A stretch of DNA of 64,000 bases from Tolypothrix campylonemoides VB511288. GTDB lineage: Bacteria; Cyanobacteriota; Cyanobacteriia; Cyanobacteriales; Nostocaceae. The stretch lies in NCBI GenBank assembly GCA_000828075.3, contig JXCB02000033.1, positions 691,126-755,125 on the forward strand. The letters run 5' to 3'. The notes under the pieces are model-generated. The model saw only the letters and a program-made list of their open reading frames with translations, was not told the origin of the DNA and did no database searches. The position numbers and the translations under genes are program-made. This document shows positions 63,994 to 64,000 of the stretch, one piece after another; position 1 is the first letter of the stretch, and each line of letters starts with the position of its first letter.

Positions 63994-64000
63994 TCTGCAT

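Overview
The window reads as chromosomal DNA of a filamentous, probably heterocyst-forming cyanobacterium (Nostocales). This is inferred from the very frequent HIP1 octamer (GCGATCGC), the cyanobacterial family set (cyAbrB regulator, SigB-type group 2 sigma factor, Rcp1-like response regulator, DUF4347/DUF4114 and TPS surface proteins, deoxyhypusine synthase-like homospermidine synthase), and intergenic spacers filled with short tandem repeats such as (GACTAAT)n and (AGTCCCC)n and with small palindromes. No rRNA, tRNA or CRISPR array was recognised.

Layout. 1-8.4 kb: end of a coiled-coil protein, a decayed bestrophin gene, an Era-like membrane GTPase, then a minus-strand run (YlqF/RbgA ribosome-assembly GTPase, VOC protein, methyltransferase, FdhD, second GTPase). 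9.3-18 kb: hybrid histidine kinase, SulP anion transporter and a 1323-residue repeat-rich secreted protein. 18.3-24 kb: arsenic locus (arsR, ACR3 arsenite pump, an internally deleted arsH, Synechocystis-type arsC) followed by a nitrilase-like/aldehyde dehydrogenase pair. 24.4-31 kb: FAS1 protein, GST, HerA-like ATPase, nucleotidyltransferase, group 2 sigma factor with a clear terminator. 31.5-44.5 kb: secreted protein, corrinoid adenosyltransferase, GT2, macrodomain, homospermidine synthase-like gene, a degenerate-looking cyclase sensor, aspartoacylase, small conserved proteins and a serine-recombinase-like protein. 45-51.6 kb is the most accessory part: a PhyH-like oxygenase, GT39, a complete TnpB gene with a divergent 59-codon ORF, and remains of another IS200/IS605-type end. 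51.6-64 kb: CLC channel, cyAbrB, Rrf2 regulator, cobD, pyrR, a TPS exoprotein, an NTF2-like protein and a response regulator/hybrid kinase pair.

How genes work together: ArsR, ACR3 and ArsC form an arsenate reduction/arsenite export module in which arsH has been lost. CobO (32.4 kb) and CobD (55.2 kb) both serve cobalamin biosynthesis but are unlinked. The response regulator and hybrid kinase at 61.6-64 kb form a two-gene operon, and that kinase is a close paralogue of the one at 9.4 kb.

The strongest unusual signals are: (1) three copies of a 148-197 bp fold-back element with 13-bp terminal inverted repeats, each flanked by a perfect 5-bp target duplication; (2) a second fold-back family (two copies) with TATAGGA termini; (3) arsH reduced to its two ends; (4) a class III cyclase that lacks its transition-state Asn and Arg and carries a palindromic repeat inserted in frame; (5) a nitrilase-fold protein that lacks the catalytic Cys and Lys; (6) the divergent small ORF next to tnpB.
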